Below, in pieces: positions 25,931-34,579 of a stretch of DNA of 53,985 bases. The stretch is taken from positions 1 to 53,985 of the forward strand of contig NZ_BOQN01000081.1 of the NCBI RefSeq assembly GCF_018332695.1, read 5' to 3'. Both the position numbers and the translations under genes were made by a program. This DNA comes from Paractinoplanes toevensis. Its GTDB lineage: Bacteria; Actinomycetota; Actinomycetes; Mycobacteriales; Micromonosporaceae. The notes under the pieces were generated by a model, which ran no database searches, was not told the origin of the DNA, and saw nothing but the letters and a program-made list of their open reading frames with translations. The stretch's first letter is position 1. The number at the start of each line of letters is the position of its first letter.

Positions 25931-27151
25931 TCATGAGGCGGCCCTCGGTGTGCGGCGCTGGCGGGGGATACGGCGGCCGTGGGCAGCGGCGAGGTCGGTG
26001 GTGAACTCGTCGATCTGGGCTTGTTCGATGCCGGGCATGGTGATGATCCGGCCGGTGGTGTGGTCGCCGCCGAGGACCCAGGGCCGGGGCAGCGGCTGGG
26101 TGGGTTGGGCGAGCCGGATGGTGAACCCGGGATGTTTCCACTGGTGGGGCCAGCTCATCCGGGCGAGCCGGTCGTGGGTGTAGGCGGCCAGCTCGCGGGC
26201 GGCGGTCGCGCGGGCCTGGTGCTGTTGGAGGCTGAAGCTGGTGAGCGCCCAGTGCAGCAGCAGCGGGGTGTGCCCGGACCGGGAGCCGGTGATGGTGGTG
26301 TCGCTGGCGCCGATGTAGGACACCGGGTCGGCGGGGTGTGATGCCGGGCGTTGGGGGTAGATGAGCACGGCGCAGGGCATCAGCGTCGACAAGAATTTGT
26401 GGCCGCTGACGACGATGCTGGTGGCGCCGGCACGGAACCCGATATCGGGCCGGTCATGCTCGGGCAGCAACAGCAGGGGAAGGAAGGCCAGCGCGGCGTC
26501 GACGTGCAGCCGTAGCCGGGTGATCCCGAGGTCTTGGCAGAGGGTGGCGATCCCGGCGATGTCGTCGACGGCTTCGTGTTCTGTGGTGCCGGCCGTGGCG
26601 ACGATGCAGATCGGCCGGTCTTGGAACTCGGTCAGCCGCTGGCGTAGGTCGTCGAGCATCATCCGGCCCTGGATGTCGGCGCGGACCAGCACCAGCGGCG
26701 CCCGGACCATGTTGGCGGCTTTGGCCACCGAGTAGTGCGCTGCGGTCGAGGCGAAGATCACCGCGTCTGGGTAGGCGCGGACCGCGTCGTCCACGGCGTG
26801 CAGGGTGCCTTCGGACGAGCCGGTGGTGACGTAGCCCCACACCTGCCCGCGATCGCCGCCGGCCAGGGCGCCGAGCTGCCTGATGATCGCGATTTCATAC
26901 GACTTGGTGTTGTTACGGCCGTGCCCGGCCTCGAACGGGTCCCCGACGTTGACGAGTTGCTGGTGGGTCAGGATCGCGGCGAGGTCGGGATAGACCAGGT
27001 CGGTGGCGCCGGGGAAGGCTAGGTGCAGCCGCTGATCGGCGGCCAGTGCCGAGCCGAGCAGCGCCGCGTGCACATGCCGCGGCATTGCGGCCGCGGCGGC
27101 CGGATCGAACAGGCCGTCGAACCCGGACAGGGGCGTCGCCGTCAGTATCAT
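25931..27151 (-). CDS. PLP-dependent histidine-decarboxylase-like enzyme
   Basis: Protein of 406 residues of the group II PLP decarboxylases, closest in pattern to bacterial histidine decarboxylase. Cofactor residues in order are GSSEG at 111-115, the ring-stacking His139 in AAHYS, Asp218 in HVDAAL, and the lysine for the Schiff base in SGHK (Lys252). NNTKSYE at 80-86 fits the substrate region. Expected reaction: histidine or a related amino acid to its amine plus CO2, in the cytoplasm. ATG 27151 overlaps the upstream stop by four bases. An amino-acid permease two genes upstream could import substrate or exchange it for product. The exact substrate is inferred. Confidence 0.8.
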   Translation of the reverse strand: MILTATPLSGFDGLFDPAAAAAMPRHVHAALLGSALAADQRLHLAFPGATDLVYPDLAAILTHQQLVNVGDPFEAGHGRNNTKSYEIAIIRQLGALAGGDRGQVWGYVTTGSSEGTLHAVDDAVRAYPDAVIFASTAAHYSVAKAANMVRAPLVLVRADIQGRMMLDDLRQRLTEFQDRPICIVATAGTTEHEAVDDIAGIATLCQDLGITRLRLHVDAALAFLPLLLLPEHDRPDIGFRAGATSIVVSGHKFLSTLMPCAVLIYPQRPASHPADPVSYIGASDTTITGSRSGHTPLLLHWALTSFSLQQHQARATAARELAAYTHDRLARMSWPHQWKHPGFTIRLAQPTQPLPRPWVLGGDHTTGRIITMPGIEQAQIDEFTTDLAAAHGRRIPRQRRTPRAAS

Positions 27152-28143
27152 CGCTGCCCCCTGCGCCCGGTGGGGCGTCCCGGCCGATCCGCGGACCCGG
27201 CCCGCTGGTTCTGCGGGGTGGCCGACTGCGCACGCCGGTTGGCGGCGGTGATGTCGGCGGCGCGCAGTGCCTGGTCGAGGCGCCACATCGCCTGCAGCAC
27301 GCGCGCGTGCGGAGAGCGCTGATACAGGTCCTCGAGCCCGACCGGTGAGTACGGGTAGGGCGTCAGGATCTGTGGTCCGCTGAACGCCCCGTACGAGTGG
27401 ATCGTCACGGTGTCGTGGTCACGCGACGCCAGCCGCTGCGCGGAGAACACACGGTGATCCGCGTTGTTGATGTCCGCGCTCGGGTTCGCCACGAAGCAGA
27501 AGTCACCGGGAATACCGATCTTGTCGCTGTCGGCGGGGTGTCCGGTGCGCGCGCTGTGGCAGAAGTCGGCGAAGCTGGCGGCCGCGGTGTCCAGGGTGGA
27601 GAAGCCGAGGCCGAAGTAGGCCGCATCGGCGGGCATCTCGTCGCGGCGGATGGCCAGCTCGGTGCGCGGGTCCCAGATCTTGTCCTCGTCGGCGCCTGCC
27701 GGGTTGTGACCGGCGGCGTCGGATGGCGGTGGGCTGAGGACGTCGCGGATCGTGTTGGTGAACGTGGTGATCAGCGGGATCGGATGCTCGGATTCCGGTG
27801 CGGCGTGCCAGAGCCGGGTGGCCGCCGTGACCACCGGAACCACTCGCTCTGTCGTTCCCGGTTGGGTGTGTACGTACAGGAAGGCGAGGGCGTACGGGGC
27901 GAGTGGCATCCGATACCGGTTCTCCCACGCGGCGTACGCATGTTTGAGGCTGAACGCGTGCAGCCGGAAGAACGCGTTCCAGTGCAGGCTGCGGTGGTAC
28001 TCGTCCTGCGCGGCGTCAGCCCTGGCCTTCCACCAGTCGGAGGTCGCGTCGTTGTCACCGCCGCTGGGGAAGTACCCCTCAGCTGTGGCTGCCGGCGACG
28101 TTGCGCGACGCGAGCCGTAACCGGTGCCGGGTTGTGGTCTCAT
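27148..28143 (-). CDS. Conserved-looking hypothetical protein
   Basis: Protein of 331 residues that I do not recognise. It is soluble and rich in aromatic residues: WWKARADAAQDEYHRSLHWN, LKHAYAAWENRYRMPLAPYA, then SADINNADHRVFSAQRL and DTVTIHSYGAFSGPQI. Codon use is strong throughout. The C-terminal 40 residues are basic and low-complexity. Four-base overlaps tie it to the permease upstream and the decarboxylase downstream, so it should act in the same pathway, perhaps as a second biosynthetic enzyme or a regulator. Confidence 0.7.
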   Translation of the reverse strand: MRPQPGTGYGSRRATSPAATAEGYFPSGGDNDATSDWWKARADAAQDEYHRSLHWNAFFRLHAFSLKHAYAAWENRYRMPLAPYALAFLYVHTQPGTTERVVPVVTAATRLWHAAPESEHPIPLITTFTNTIRDVLSPPPSDAAGHNPAGADEDKIWDPRTELAIRRDEMPADAAYFGLGFSTLDTAAASFADFCHSARTGHPADSDKIGIPGDFCFVANPSADINNADHRVFSAQRLASRDHDTVTIHSYGAFSGPQILTPYPYSPVGLEDLYQRSPHARVLQAMWRLDQALRAADITAANRRAQSATPQNQRAGSADRPGRPTGRRGQR

Positions 28144-29612
28144 ACGTCGATCGCCCCCAGCCGTGCATCGTGGGGCGTCGTCACCGGATTCGGCACGCCG
28201 TAGCTGATGCCGGCATAGACATCGGCCCGGGCGTGGCGCAGCCATGCGCCTGCGGCGACCGCGATCAGCGCGGCCAGCACGAGCAGACCGGGGATCAGCC
28301 ACGGCAACCGCGAGCCCTCGTCGGTGCCCAGCAGCTTGCCGAGGTTGCCGAGCATGAACAGCAGCACCAGCAGGCCGGCGATGCCGCCCGCGAACGGCGC
28401 GATCTGCCGGATCCGGGCCGGCTCGGCCCCGCCCCGCCCGGCCTCGAAGAAACTCCGCGCGGACCAGCACGCCGCGGTCAGCAGCAGCACCATGCACACC
28501 GCGCCGATGCTGGACAGCCAGGTGAACATCGTCATCGGCGCGGCTCCGCCGATCAGGAACCCGGCGACCACCACCACCGCGAGGGCAGCCTGCACCATCG
28601 ACCCGCCCAGCGGGGCGCCACCCTCGATGCCACGGCTGACCAGCCGCCAGCTCGCCGGCAGGACGTTCTCACGGGCCATCGCGCACACGTACCGGGCGAC
28701 CGCGTTGTGGAACGCGGTCATCGCCGCGAGGATGCTGGTGAGCAGCAAGCCCGTTGCCAGGGCCGCGATCTCCGGCCCGAACATGCCATCCAGCAGCGCC
28801 AGCGGCTGACCCGCGTCCTTGGTGGCCAGATCGAGATGGTCCAGGCCGATCCACGAGATGTACGCCCAGGCCACCAGCGCGTACCCGACACCGCACGCCC
28901 ACACCGCCGCACCCGATGCCCGGGACATCGGCCGGTCCCGGGACATCGGCCGGTCGCCGACCGCCTCTTCCCCGTAGGACAGGACGGAGTCGATGCCGGA
29001 GAAACACGCGAAGGCGAATACCAGTGCCCCGGCGACCGCGCCCGGCACCAGCAGCCGCGACGGCGACCACACCGCCATGCTGATCACCCCGCCGGCCGGA
29101 CGTGCGAAACCCGCGATGGTGAATAGGCCGAGCACGGTGATCTCCAACGCCAGCAGCACGCTGAGTACCTTCGCCACCCGCTCGCCGGAATAGTGGCCGA
29201 GCGCGAGGACCAGCAGCCACGCCACCGCCGCCCACCACCACCAGAACCCGCCGAGCAGCCCGACCGCGACGTTGCCGATCAACCCGTACAGGCTGATCTG
29301 CAACGCGTTGTAGCCGACCAGGACCCAGCCCGCCCCGACCAACCCTGCCGTCGGCCCCAGGCCGCGGGTGAGTTGGGCATAGAACGGGGCGGCGTGCTTC
29401 ACGTGCCGGCCGACCGCCGTGTACGGCGTGATCATCAGACGCAGCAGGAACATCACCAGCAGGAACGCCAACGGCGTTCCGCCCACCCCGAGGACTCCGA
29501 GCATCACCGTGATGCCGCCGGTAAGGACCGCGAACGGCGAACTGGCCGCCACCGCGTTCGTGAAGAGTGCCCCGGTTCGCATCGTGTACCGCGGCAACGT
29601 CACATCGCTCAC
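28140..29612 (-). CDS. APC-family amino acid permease
   Basis: Protein of 490 residues with about 12 hydrophobic segments, e.g. AFLLVMFLLRLMI, AAVAWLLVLALG, VAGALVFAFACFSGIDSV, AALAVVVVAGFLIGG and LIPGLLVLAALIAVAAG. FACFSGIDSVLSYGEEA is the APC-superfamily consensus in helix 6. It is likely to move an amino acid or amine across the membrane, consistent with the decarboxylase below. Start is GTG 29612, overlapping the upstream stop (GTGA). A cytoplasmic loop carries an in-frame direct repeat, DRPMSR twice, from an 18-base tandem duplication at about 28919-28955. Confidence 0.85.
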   Translation of the reverse strand: MSDVTLPRYTMRTGALFTNAVAASSPFAVLTGGITVMLGVLGVGGTPLAFLLVMFLLRLMITPYTAVGRHVKHAAPFYAQLTRGLGPTAGLVGAGWVLVGYNALQISLYGLIGNVAVGLLGGFWWWWAAVAWLLVLALGHYSGERVAKVLSVLLALEITVLGLFTIAGFARPAGGVISMAVWSPSRLLVPGAVAGALVFAFACFSGIDSVLSYGEEAVGDRPMSRDRPMSRASGAAVWACGVGYALVAWAYISWIGLDHLDLATKDAGQPLALLDGMFGPEIAALATGLLLTSILAAMTAFHNAVARYVCAMARENVLPASWRLVSRGIEGGAPLGGSMVQAALAVVVVAGFLIGGAAPMTMFTWLSSIGAVCMVLLLTAACWSARSFFEAGRGGAEPARIRQIAPFAGGIAGLLVLLFMLGNLGKLLGTDEGSRLPWLIPGLLVLAALIAVAAGAWLRHARADVYAGISYGVPNPVTTPHDARLGAIDV

Positions 29613-29947
29613 GCCGACACCACCACATCGACGACCGGGCAGTCCGGTGCCTTACAGTCCGGCCGATGCCTGGCGTGCAGCCAGAAGTCGCTCAGGCTGA
29701 GCTGCACCATCGACTGGTCCGGCCGGTACGGGAATCGCCGCCACTTCTTGACTTGGCGAGACAACAGCCCGGCCGCGGCCGGCAGATCGACTGCAGGACC
29801 AATGAACTCGTGTACGCCGTCCGGCCAATCCCACCGCACCGCCCACACCGCAACCATCGACGCAGCCGCAGGCGCAAGACGGGCCGCCGGCGCTGTTGGC
29901 ACGCCGCGATCACGCAGGCCGGCCAGCAGACCGAGGAAGTGGCGCAT
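29609..29947 (-). CDS. Small hypothetical protein, first gene of permease operon
   Basis: Protein of 112 residues starting MRHFLGLLAGLRDRGVP, with GGGGAG about eight bases before ATG 29947. It has an Ala-rich N-terminal half, WAVRWDWPDGVHEFIGPA in the middle and a C-terminus rich in His/Cys (HARHRPDCKAPDCPV). It overlaps the permease start by four bases (GTGA). No family is recognised. An upstream in-frame extension to 30142 is possible but has the composition of leader sequence. Confidence 0.65.
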   Translation of the reverse strand: MRHFLGLLAGLRDRGVPTAPAARLAPAAASMVAVWAVRWDWPDGVHEFIGPAVDLPAAAGLLSRQVKKWRRFPYRPDQSMVQLSLSDFWLHARHRPDCKAPDCPVVDVVVSA

Positions 29948-30295
29948 CGCAGTAACTCCCCTCGAAGGATGTGGTTCTGACGGGCAGGTCGAACGCGGGG
30001 TCCGGCAGGCGAAACGCCAGGAAACGGGGGTCGGTGTGTCCGCGGCCGTTATGCGCGCGTCTGCCGATCCGTGCCTTGCACTCGCGGACGTGCAAGCGAC
30101 ACGTGCGTCCAATGTGGACATATGACTGACTGCGCAGGTCATCGTGGATTCCTCGGAGTGTCGGAAGTCAGATGAAGGAGGTGCCTAGCGGGCCTAGCCT
30201 GAGGTGTGCCGGTGGGGCCGCCGGTGCCGAGCCGGATCCAGGGGCGTGGCCCGGCGGCCGGGTGCAGGACGGCAGCCCCACCGGAGCCATTCCCG
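29948..30295 (-). promoter_or_regulatory. Leader region of the permease/decarboxylase operon
   Basis: About 350 bases without an assured gene. Around 30130-30170 it repeats the start-proximal block of the dprA leaders (ACTC.GAGG..CCACGATGACC). At about 30245-30285 it has GTGGGG.TGCCGTCC..ACCCGGC, matching their second block more loosely. A second frame in the 3' half (about 29910-30120) has good codon use (HTDPRFLAFRLPDPAFDLP) but no proper start. It may be a leader-encoded peptide or a relic. Confidence 0.4.
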
Positions 30296-30622
30296 CTACG
30301 GCGGATCCACGACGCGGGCACCCGGGGGCAGCACCAGAGCATCGAGTACCCCGTGCGTGCCGCCACAGTGCAGGCACATCGGGCGCACCGCGTCCGGGAA
30401 GGTCTGGTCGGACTCCGCGTACTCGTGCGGCAGATACTGCACTTGCTCGACGACACCCACCGAGTGCTGGTGGGGCTGGAAGCCGTCGTGCCGCCGCCCG
30501 TTCGGATGCTCAAGGGCGATGTCAAGCGTGGCCGCCAGCGGGAACTGCCGATCCCGTACATGCGTGCAGCGCGGGTGATGCACGATCGGCGCCGGCGGAT
30601 ATTCGCGTTTCTCGGACATCAC
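30296..30622 (-). CDS. Small His/Cys-containing hypothetical protein
   Basis: Protein of about 107 residues. PIVHHPRCTHVRDRQFP near the N-terminus and PMCLHCGGTHGVLDALVLPP at the C-terminus give two Cys/His pairs (one a CxxC) that could hold a zinc. GTG 30622 and ATG 30619 both overlap the stop of the upstream gene, so the two are translationally coupled. It ends just before the leader of the permease operon. No family is recognised. Confidence 0.65.
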   Translation of the reverse strand: MMSEKREYPPAPIVHHPRCTHVRDRQFPLAATLDIALEHPNGRRHDGFQPHQHSVGVVEQVQYLPHEYAESDQTFPDAVRPMCLHCGGTHGVLDALVLPPGARVVDPP

Positions 30623-30894
30623 GCCACCGTCCTGGCAGGGCTGTCGCAGAAGGCGCCGAGGATGCAGAGCACGGCCTGCTCCTGACCGAATGTGCCGAGA
30701 TGGTCGGCCTTTTTACCCACTCGCCGCACGTAGGCACCCCACTGTCCATCACAGCGGATATGGATGTAGCCGACGTAGACGCCCTGGTGGTGCACGCTGT
30801 AGCCGCCCGACGTTGACGCGACCAAACTGGCCTCGACGTATGTCAAAGCGGTAATCGCCTCTGTCAGCAAGTTCGTCACCTCCGCCCGGGGCAC
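30619..30894 (-). CDS. Small hypothetical protein
   Basis: Protein of 83 to 91 residues. The core reads TEAITALTYVEASLVAST, YVGYIHIRCDGQWGAYVRRV and LGTFGQEQAVLCILGAF, a compact alpha/beta pattern. The start is either GTG 30894 or TTG 30870; GGAGG lies eight bases before the TTG, which favours the shorter form. It is the first gene of a two-gene unit with the Cys/His protein. Function is unknown. Confidence 0.6.
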   Translation of the reverse strand: MPRAEVTNLLTEAITALTYVEASLVASTSGGYSVHHQGVYVGYIHIRCDGQWGAYVRRVGKKADHLGTFGQEQAVLCILGAFCDSPARTVA

Positions 30895-31675
30895 GCTCCG
30901 CTAGCGCAATAGTGTCGAGAGGGAACCTTTTACGCCCTGCAACATTGCGACCCCGTCGGGCAAACCAACGATGATCGCGTTGCGACTCGACGGTGCCAGG
31001 AATATCTACGTCGGTGAACTCGATAAACTGGTTCACTTCGCTGAATAGGGCAAGTGACTTCTCGGCACTAGTCCGTCTAGCGAGGGCAACAGATGTCTCC
31101 TCGCGGTCGCAAACCAAGGGTCGGCACTGCGTCTAGCGATACGGACACGGAGGGCGTCATCGTTGGACGAATGACTATCCATTCCGCAGCGGACACAACC
31201 AGGTCGTTGCGCTGTGCAAGTTCGGCACTTTAATCGGGCGCCTTCGACGGTTGTTTCGCTTCCACCCGCGGGCCGAGTTCATCGACGTTGACGTACCGGC
31301 GTCCGTCCCGACGGCCGACCACAGTCGCCGTGGAGAACAGGATTGGGGGGCGGCGCTGGCGCCGAACCCCCGCGTCTCTGCCCGTGTCGGCGTTACCCGC
31401 CCTCCGGGGTCGGGGCGGACGAGGAGTGCGCGAAACTCAAGGCCTAGGACAACGACGCCTCGCCGAATGAAAGGCGCCGAACTCGCCACTTGAGACAGAC
31501 CATCGCGCACCAAGGCCGGACTCGAATGGCCACCAATAACCCGCCGACTGGCTTCCGATCAAGGTGCCGGTATCATCCCGTGTTCAGTGCCTGGTGGAAA
31601 GACGGAAGACAGGAGAGGTTTTGGGACGTAACGTGAAGTGCGTGCACATCGCTCTCTGCCTTCGGTCGGCTGCGG
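30895..31675. other. Gene-poor stretch with fragments
   Basis: No intact gene is supported in these 780 bases, and GC content is lower than around it. A minus-strand frame at about 30905-31117 reads VNQFIEFTDVDIPGTVESQR, and a plus-strand frame at about 31250-31310 reads RAEFIDVDVPASVP. The two share EFxDVDxP in opposite orientation. Both are truncated with no good start, and I take the region as gene debris. Confidence 0.35.
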
Positions 31676-32614
31676 CTACCTATATCTACGCCAGACGGCA
31701 TGTTGATCACCCGCTAGATAAGTGCGGAGCCTGTGGCTGAGCGTGTCGGCCACCTCGGGTCGGCCGAACAATCTATCCAGGACGCTTGTTACCAGTTGCA
31801 GCTCGCGAACATCGCGAAGCAGAGGCCATAAAGCCGAACTGCTCAAGTCGAAACCATAGGCGGCCGCAAAGTTTTCATATGGCTTGACCGGATCACCGAA
31901 TCTGACCACGCTGTGTGCCAACGGCACCAGGTCCCATTCCCTGGGCCCGAGCGCAAGCGAGTCGAAGTCGCACAACCTTCCGGCGAGGAGATTCCCCACA
32001 TGCGCGTCGCCGTGGATTACGCCCGGCCGGAGTTCCCAGATCGTTTCATTGACCCGGCCCTCAAGATCGTCGCAGCGACTTCTCAGAGTTTCAAGCAGTT
32101 CGTCAAGCGGCACTCCGACCCGCGTCCTCGACCAATTCTTTGTGAATACCATGCCTTCGCCGGAAAGCTTGCATACGGACTCCAAGCGTCGCCGCGCAGT
32201 TTCGATCGGAGTCCATGCCGGCAGAAATCCCGGCTTCTCCGCGATGGAGTGGAGCCGAAACAGCGGCGCTGCCAACTCGACTGGCTCGGGCCTGACCGTC
32301 GAGTGCGGCAGGTAATGCCACACCGTCGCGACCCAGTCGTTCACGGCAACAGGCTGAGCGATGTCATCGACTAATTCCACGGCTGGCACATCATGCCGGC
32401 TCAGCAGACCCATGCCGGCGACGACCTTCTCGGCCCGCTGCTGGGCCACCTCGCCGCGGGCGAGCCGAATCACCCGAGAGTCGAGGTGATAGACGGCATT
32501 GATGGTGAATCGCATCAGGCGCGCGTCTCCAGCGGTAAGTCCCGCACGCTGGCGAACTGCCGCGAGACCGCGAGCCAGTTCAGCGGCGGCCTCGGCCGTC
32601 AGGGTGGTCGACAC
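31676..32614 (-). CDS. APH-fold phosphotransferase
   Basis: Protein of 312 residues of the APH/choline-kinase fold. VIHGDAHVGNLL holds the catalytic aspartate and the metal-binding asparagine, and LCDFDSLALGPREWDLVP holds the second metal aspartate followed by the family's xxWDL. GTG 32614 lies 14 bases after the stop of the regulator gene upstream, with which it forms a unit. TAGCAT just before the start could be a -10 box for a leaderless message. The substrate is unknown. Confidence 0.8.
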   Translation of the reverse strand: MSTTLTAEAAAELARGLAAVRQRAGLTAGDARLMRFTINAVYHLDSRVIRLARGEVAQQRAEKVVAGMGLLSRHDVPAVELVDDIAQPVAVNDWVATVWHYLPHSTVRPEPVELAAPLFRLHSIAEKPGFLPAWTPIETARRRLESVCKLSGEGMVFTKNWSRTRVGVPLDELLETLRSRCDDLEGRVNETIWELRPGVIHGDAHVGNLLAGRLCDFDSLALGPREWDLVPLAHSVVRFGDPVKPYENFAAAYGFDLSSSALWPLLRDVRELQLVTSVLDRLFGRPEVADTLSHRLRTYLAGDQHAVWRRYR

Positions 32615-32628
32615 ACATTGATGCTAGG

Positions 32629-34011
32629 TCACGCATTGGCCAAGATCCTGATCTCGTGGACCAGTTCACCTAACTCGTCATCTTTTCCTTGCCCGTCCGC
32701 TACGTCGGCCACGTCGGCCACGTCGTTCAAACGATCCACTAGCCGTCGCGAATGAACCTTCGCGTTAGCAGCCTCAAGCGCCGCGGCCACGTGTGGGACG
32801 GCCGCCCTGCGTTGGCGGAGAAGTGCAAATCCCATTGCAGCGGTGACGTGGTCGAACGCGCTGCTTCTGCAGAGGGGACCTCTCCGCGAGAGTGCAGCGA
32901 TCGCACGCTCGGTAGCCAGCTCAGCATGCTCCTGGCGGTACTCCTCATGCTGTGCGAGAGCTGCGTAAACGACCCCAGACATACCGTCGAGGTCGGCACC
33001 GAGGAAGAAGCGGGTCCACTCAGGAGCTGCCGCGACATCGGCGCGGCTCAGTTCGTCGGCAGCTCGTGACAGCGAGTCCCTGACCGCCGTGGCGTTACCG
33101 ATCTTCGCGTAGGCCCAGCCGATGTTGGCGTGCAAGATCGCCACGGAGGTTAGGCAGCCTGAGTTGGCGGCTACGATCTGGCCAAGCTGAAAGAGATGAA
33201 GCGCCTCGACTGGGTTGTCGCGATGAATGCTCACGCGCCCGAGCCGGTAGTAGGAGTCGGCCATTAGCGTGTGGTCACCGGCCGTGGTTGCGAGAGCAAG
33301 CCCTTGAGCCAGATGCCGTCGTGCCGAGTTTTGCTCCCCAAGGTCGTGGCTCATCCAGCCGACCAGGTTGTGTAGGTCGGCCAGCGCGCGCCGAAGTTCG
33401 GCCAACAGGGCGTCGCTCGGGCAGCGGCTTCGGAGGAGGCATTGAGCCCAGCCGAGGTACCCAAGTGTCGAGTCGCGGCATGACCCACCGCCGTATTGTG
33501 AGTCCATCCTTCGATGTCGATCCGTGATGTCGCGAACGGTGGCCACAATTGCAGGAGTGACGACATTAGGTATCTGGCCGGGCCATTCTTCGACGATTGG
33601 AAGCCACTCGTCGATCACGGGCGCTCCCCCGACGGCGAATCCGGCCAACGTGGCAACGAACCGCTGACTGCTGGCCGAATCTTCCAGCGACGGTAACGGC
33701 GATGCCGGAACCGGGTTCAGCGCCTTCTCGTCGTCGTAGGCGAGACCCATGAGACCGCGCGGTATTCCGAGTCCTTCTGCGATTCTGACGAGAACGTCGT
33801 ATGCCATGACCTGCCGTCCTCGCGTGATCGAGAATATCTCAGAATCGGCGAGGCCGGCCAACTCGGCGATGCGATGCTGCGTCATGTGGTGACGCTTGTT
33901 CAGCAATCTGAATATGTTGCCGACATCCCGACATGCGACGGCCTCAGCCATCGGACTTTCATGCCACCAACCGGGACTTGGCTCTGGCGGCCTATGCGGG
34001 TCCACGTTCAA
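32629..34011 (-). CDS. XRE/TPR regulator
   Basis: Protein of up to 460 residues. The helix-turn-helix (about 30-90) includes LLNKRHHMTQHRIAELAGLA and FSITRGRQVMAYDVLVRIAE. The C-terminal two thirds are TPR-like (YLGWAQCLLRSRCPSDALLA, ADSYYRLGRVSIHRDNPVEA, AILHANIGWAYAKIG). Near the end a 9-base tandem repeat encodes DVADVADVADG. An internal ATG 20 codons in (MAEAVACRDV) could be the true start. It precedes the APH-fold gene by 14 bases on the same strand, a common regulator/effector pairing in this organism type. Confidence 0.8.
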   Translation of the reverse strand: MNVDPHRPPEPSPGWWHESPMAEAVACRDVGNIFRLLNKRHHMTQHRIAELAGLADSEIFSITRGRQVMAYDVLVRIAEGLGIPRGLMGLAYDDEKALNPVPASPLPSLEDSASSQRFVATLAGFAVGGAPVIDEWLPIVEEWPGQIPNVVTPAIVATVRDITDRHRRMDSQYGGGSCRDSTLGYLGWAQCLLRSRCPSDALLAELRRALADLHNLVGWMSHDLGEQNSARRHLAQGLALATTAGDHTLMADSYYRLGRVSIHRDNPVEALHLFQLGQIVAANSGCLTSVAILHANIGWAYAKIGNATAVRDSLSRAADELSRADVAAAPEWTRFFLGADLDGMSGVVYAALAQHEEYRQEHAELATERAIAALSRRGPLCRSSAFDHVTAAMGFALLRQRRAAVPHVAAALEAANAKVHSRRLVDRLNDVADVADVADGQGKDDELGELVHEIRILANA

Positions 34012-34318
34012 AGCATCTCGCCCATCGATCGATTCGAGTCAAGCGGTTTGTCGGATAGTCACGAAGATCGGTACAAACGCCATTCGAGGTGAGTTGCCTA
34101 GTCTTAGACTTCGCGAATGATGCAATAGCTCGTCTTGATGCCGCGTCCTTATTAGCAGAGGGCGCGGCTGGGCCGAGGAGCATCGGCGATGGCGTCTCGG
34201 TGAGGAGCCCATCGGTGGCGAAGTTGTCTTTGTCACCCAGCGAGTAGCCATACATGTGGGCGAAGTGCACGGTGTCGCTGCGCAACTTCGATTCCTCCGC
34301 CATCACCTGGGCAGACAC
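33992..34318 (-). pseudogene. Remnant of a DUF574-type methyltransferase
   Basis: From GTG 34318 (GGAGGGGG upstream) the frame reads SDTVHFAHMYGYSLGDKDNF, which parallels the N-terminus of the intact methyltransferase at 23229-24020 (SARRYNYWLGGKDNF). ANKDAASRRAIASFAKSKTR then corresponds loosely to the NREWMHRGVRH segment. The glycine-rich SAM-binding motif and everything after are missing, so this is an N-terminal fragment of a decayed gene. Confidence 0.55.
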
Positions 34319-34579
34319 CGTGGCACCCCCTCCAGAACCCCGCAAACACGTCGTCCCGGCTAGGCAGCGCGACCCAAGTGATCTGTCTTCCGTGTACCAG
34401 ACCGGCACCTTGATCACCCCTACGCCTACGATGTCCGAATTAACGGCACACGAGAAGGCCCATATGAGGACAGTAGGAGGACTTTTCTGTCAGGGAGGCG
34501 TCGCAAATCGTCCAGGAGTCCTAGTTAGGTCCTGCATGTTCTACGCTCGCGGAACGATCACCACGCTTGGAGGTGTGCC

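Noticed and set aside
25602..25934. 110-codon frame with four-base overlaps to both neighbours
   Set aside because: The overlaps are suggestive, but codon use is poor, it is Arg/His-rich, and it crosses a strong hairpin; the 31-codon frame fits coding statistics better.
31175..31513. 112-residue minus-strand frame
   Set aside because: Weak codon bias and no family pattern; it lies in a low-GC stretch of debris.
32690..32730. GTCGGCCAC-type 9-base tandem repeat
   Set aside because: A short in-frame triplet repeat near a gene end, too small to be a functional repeat array.
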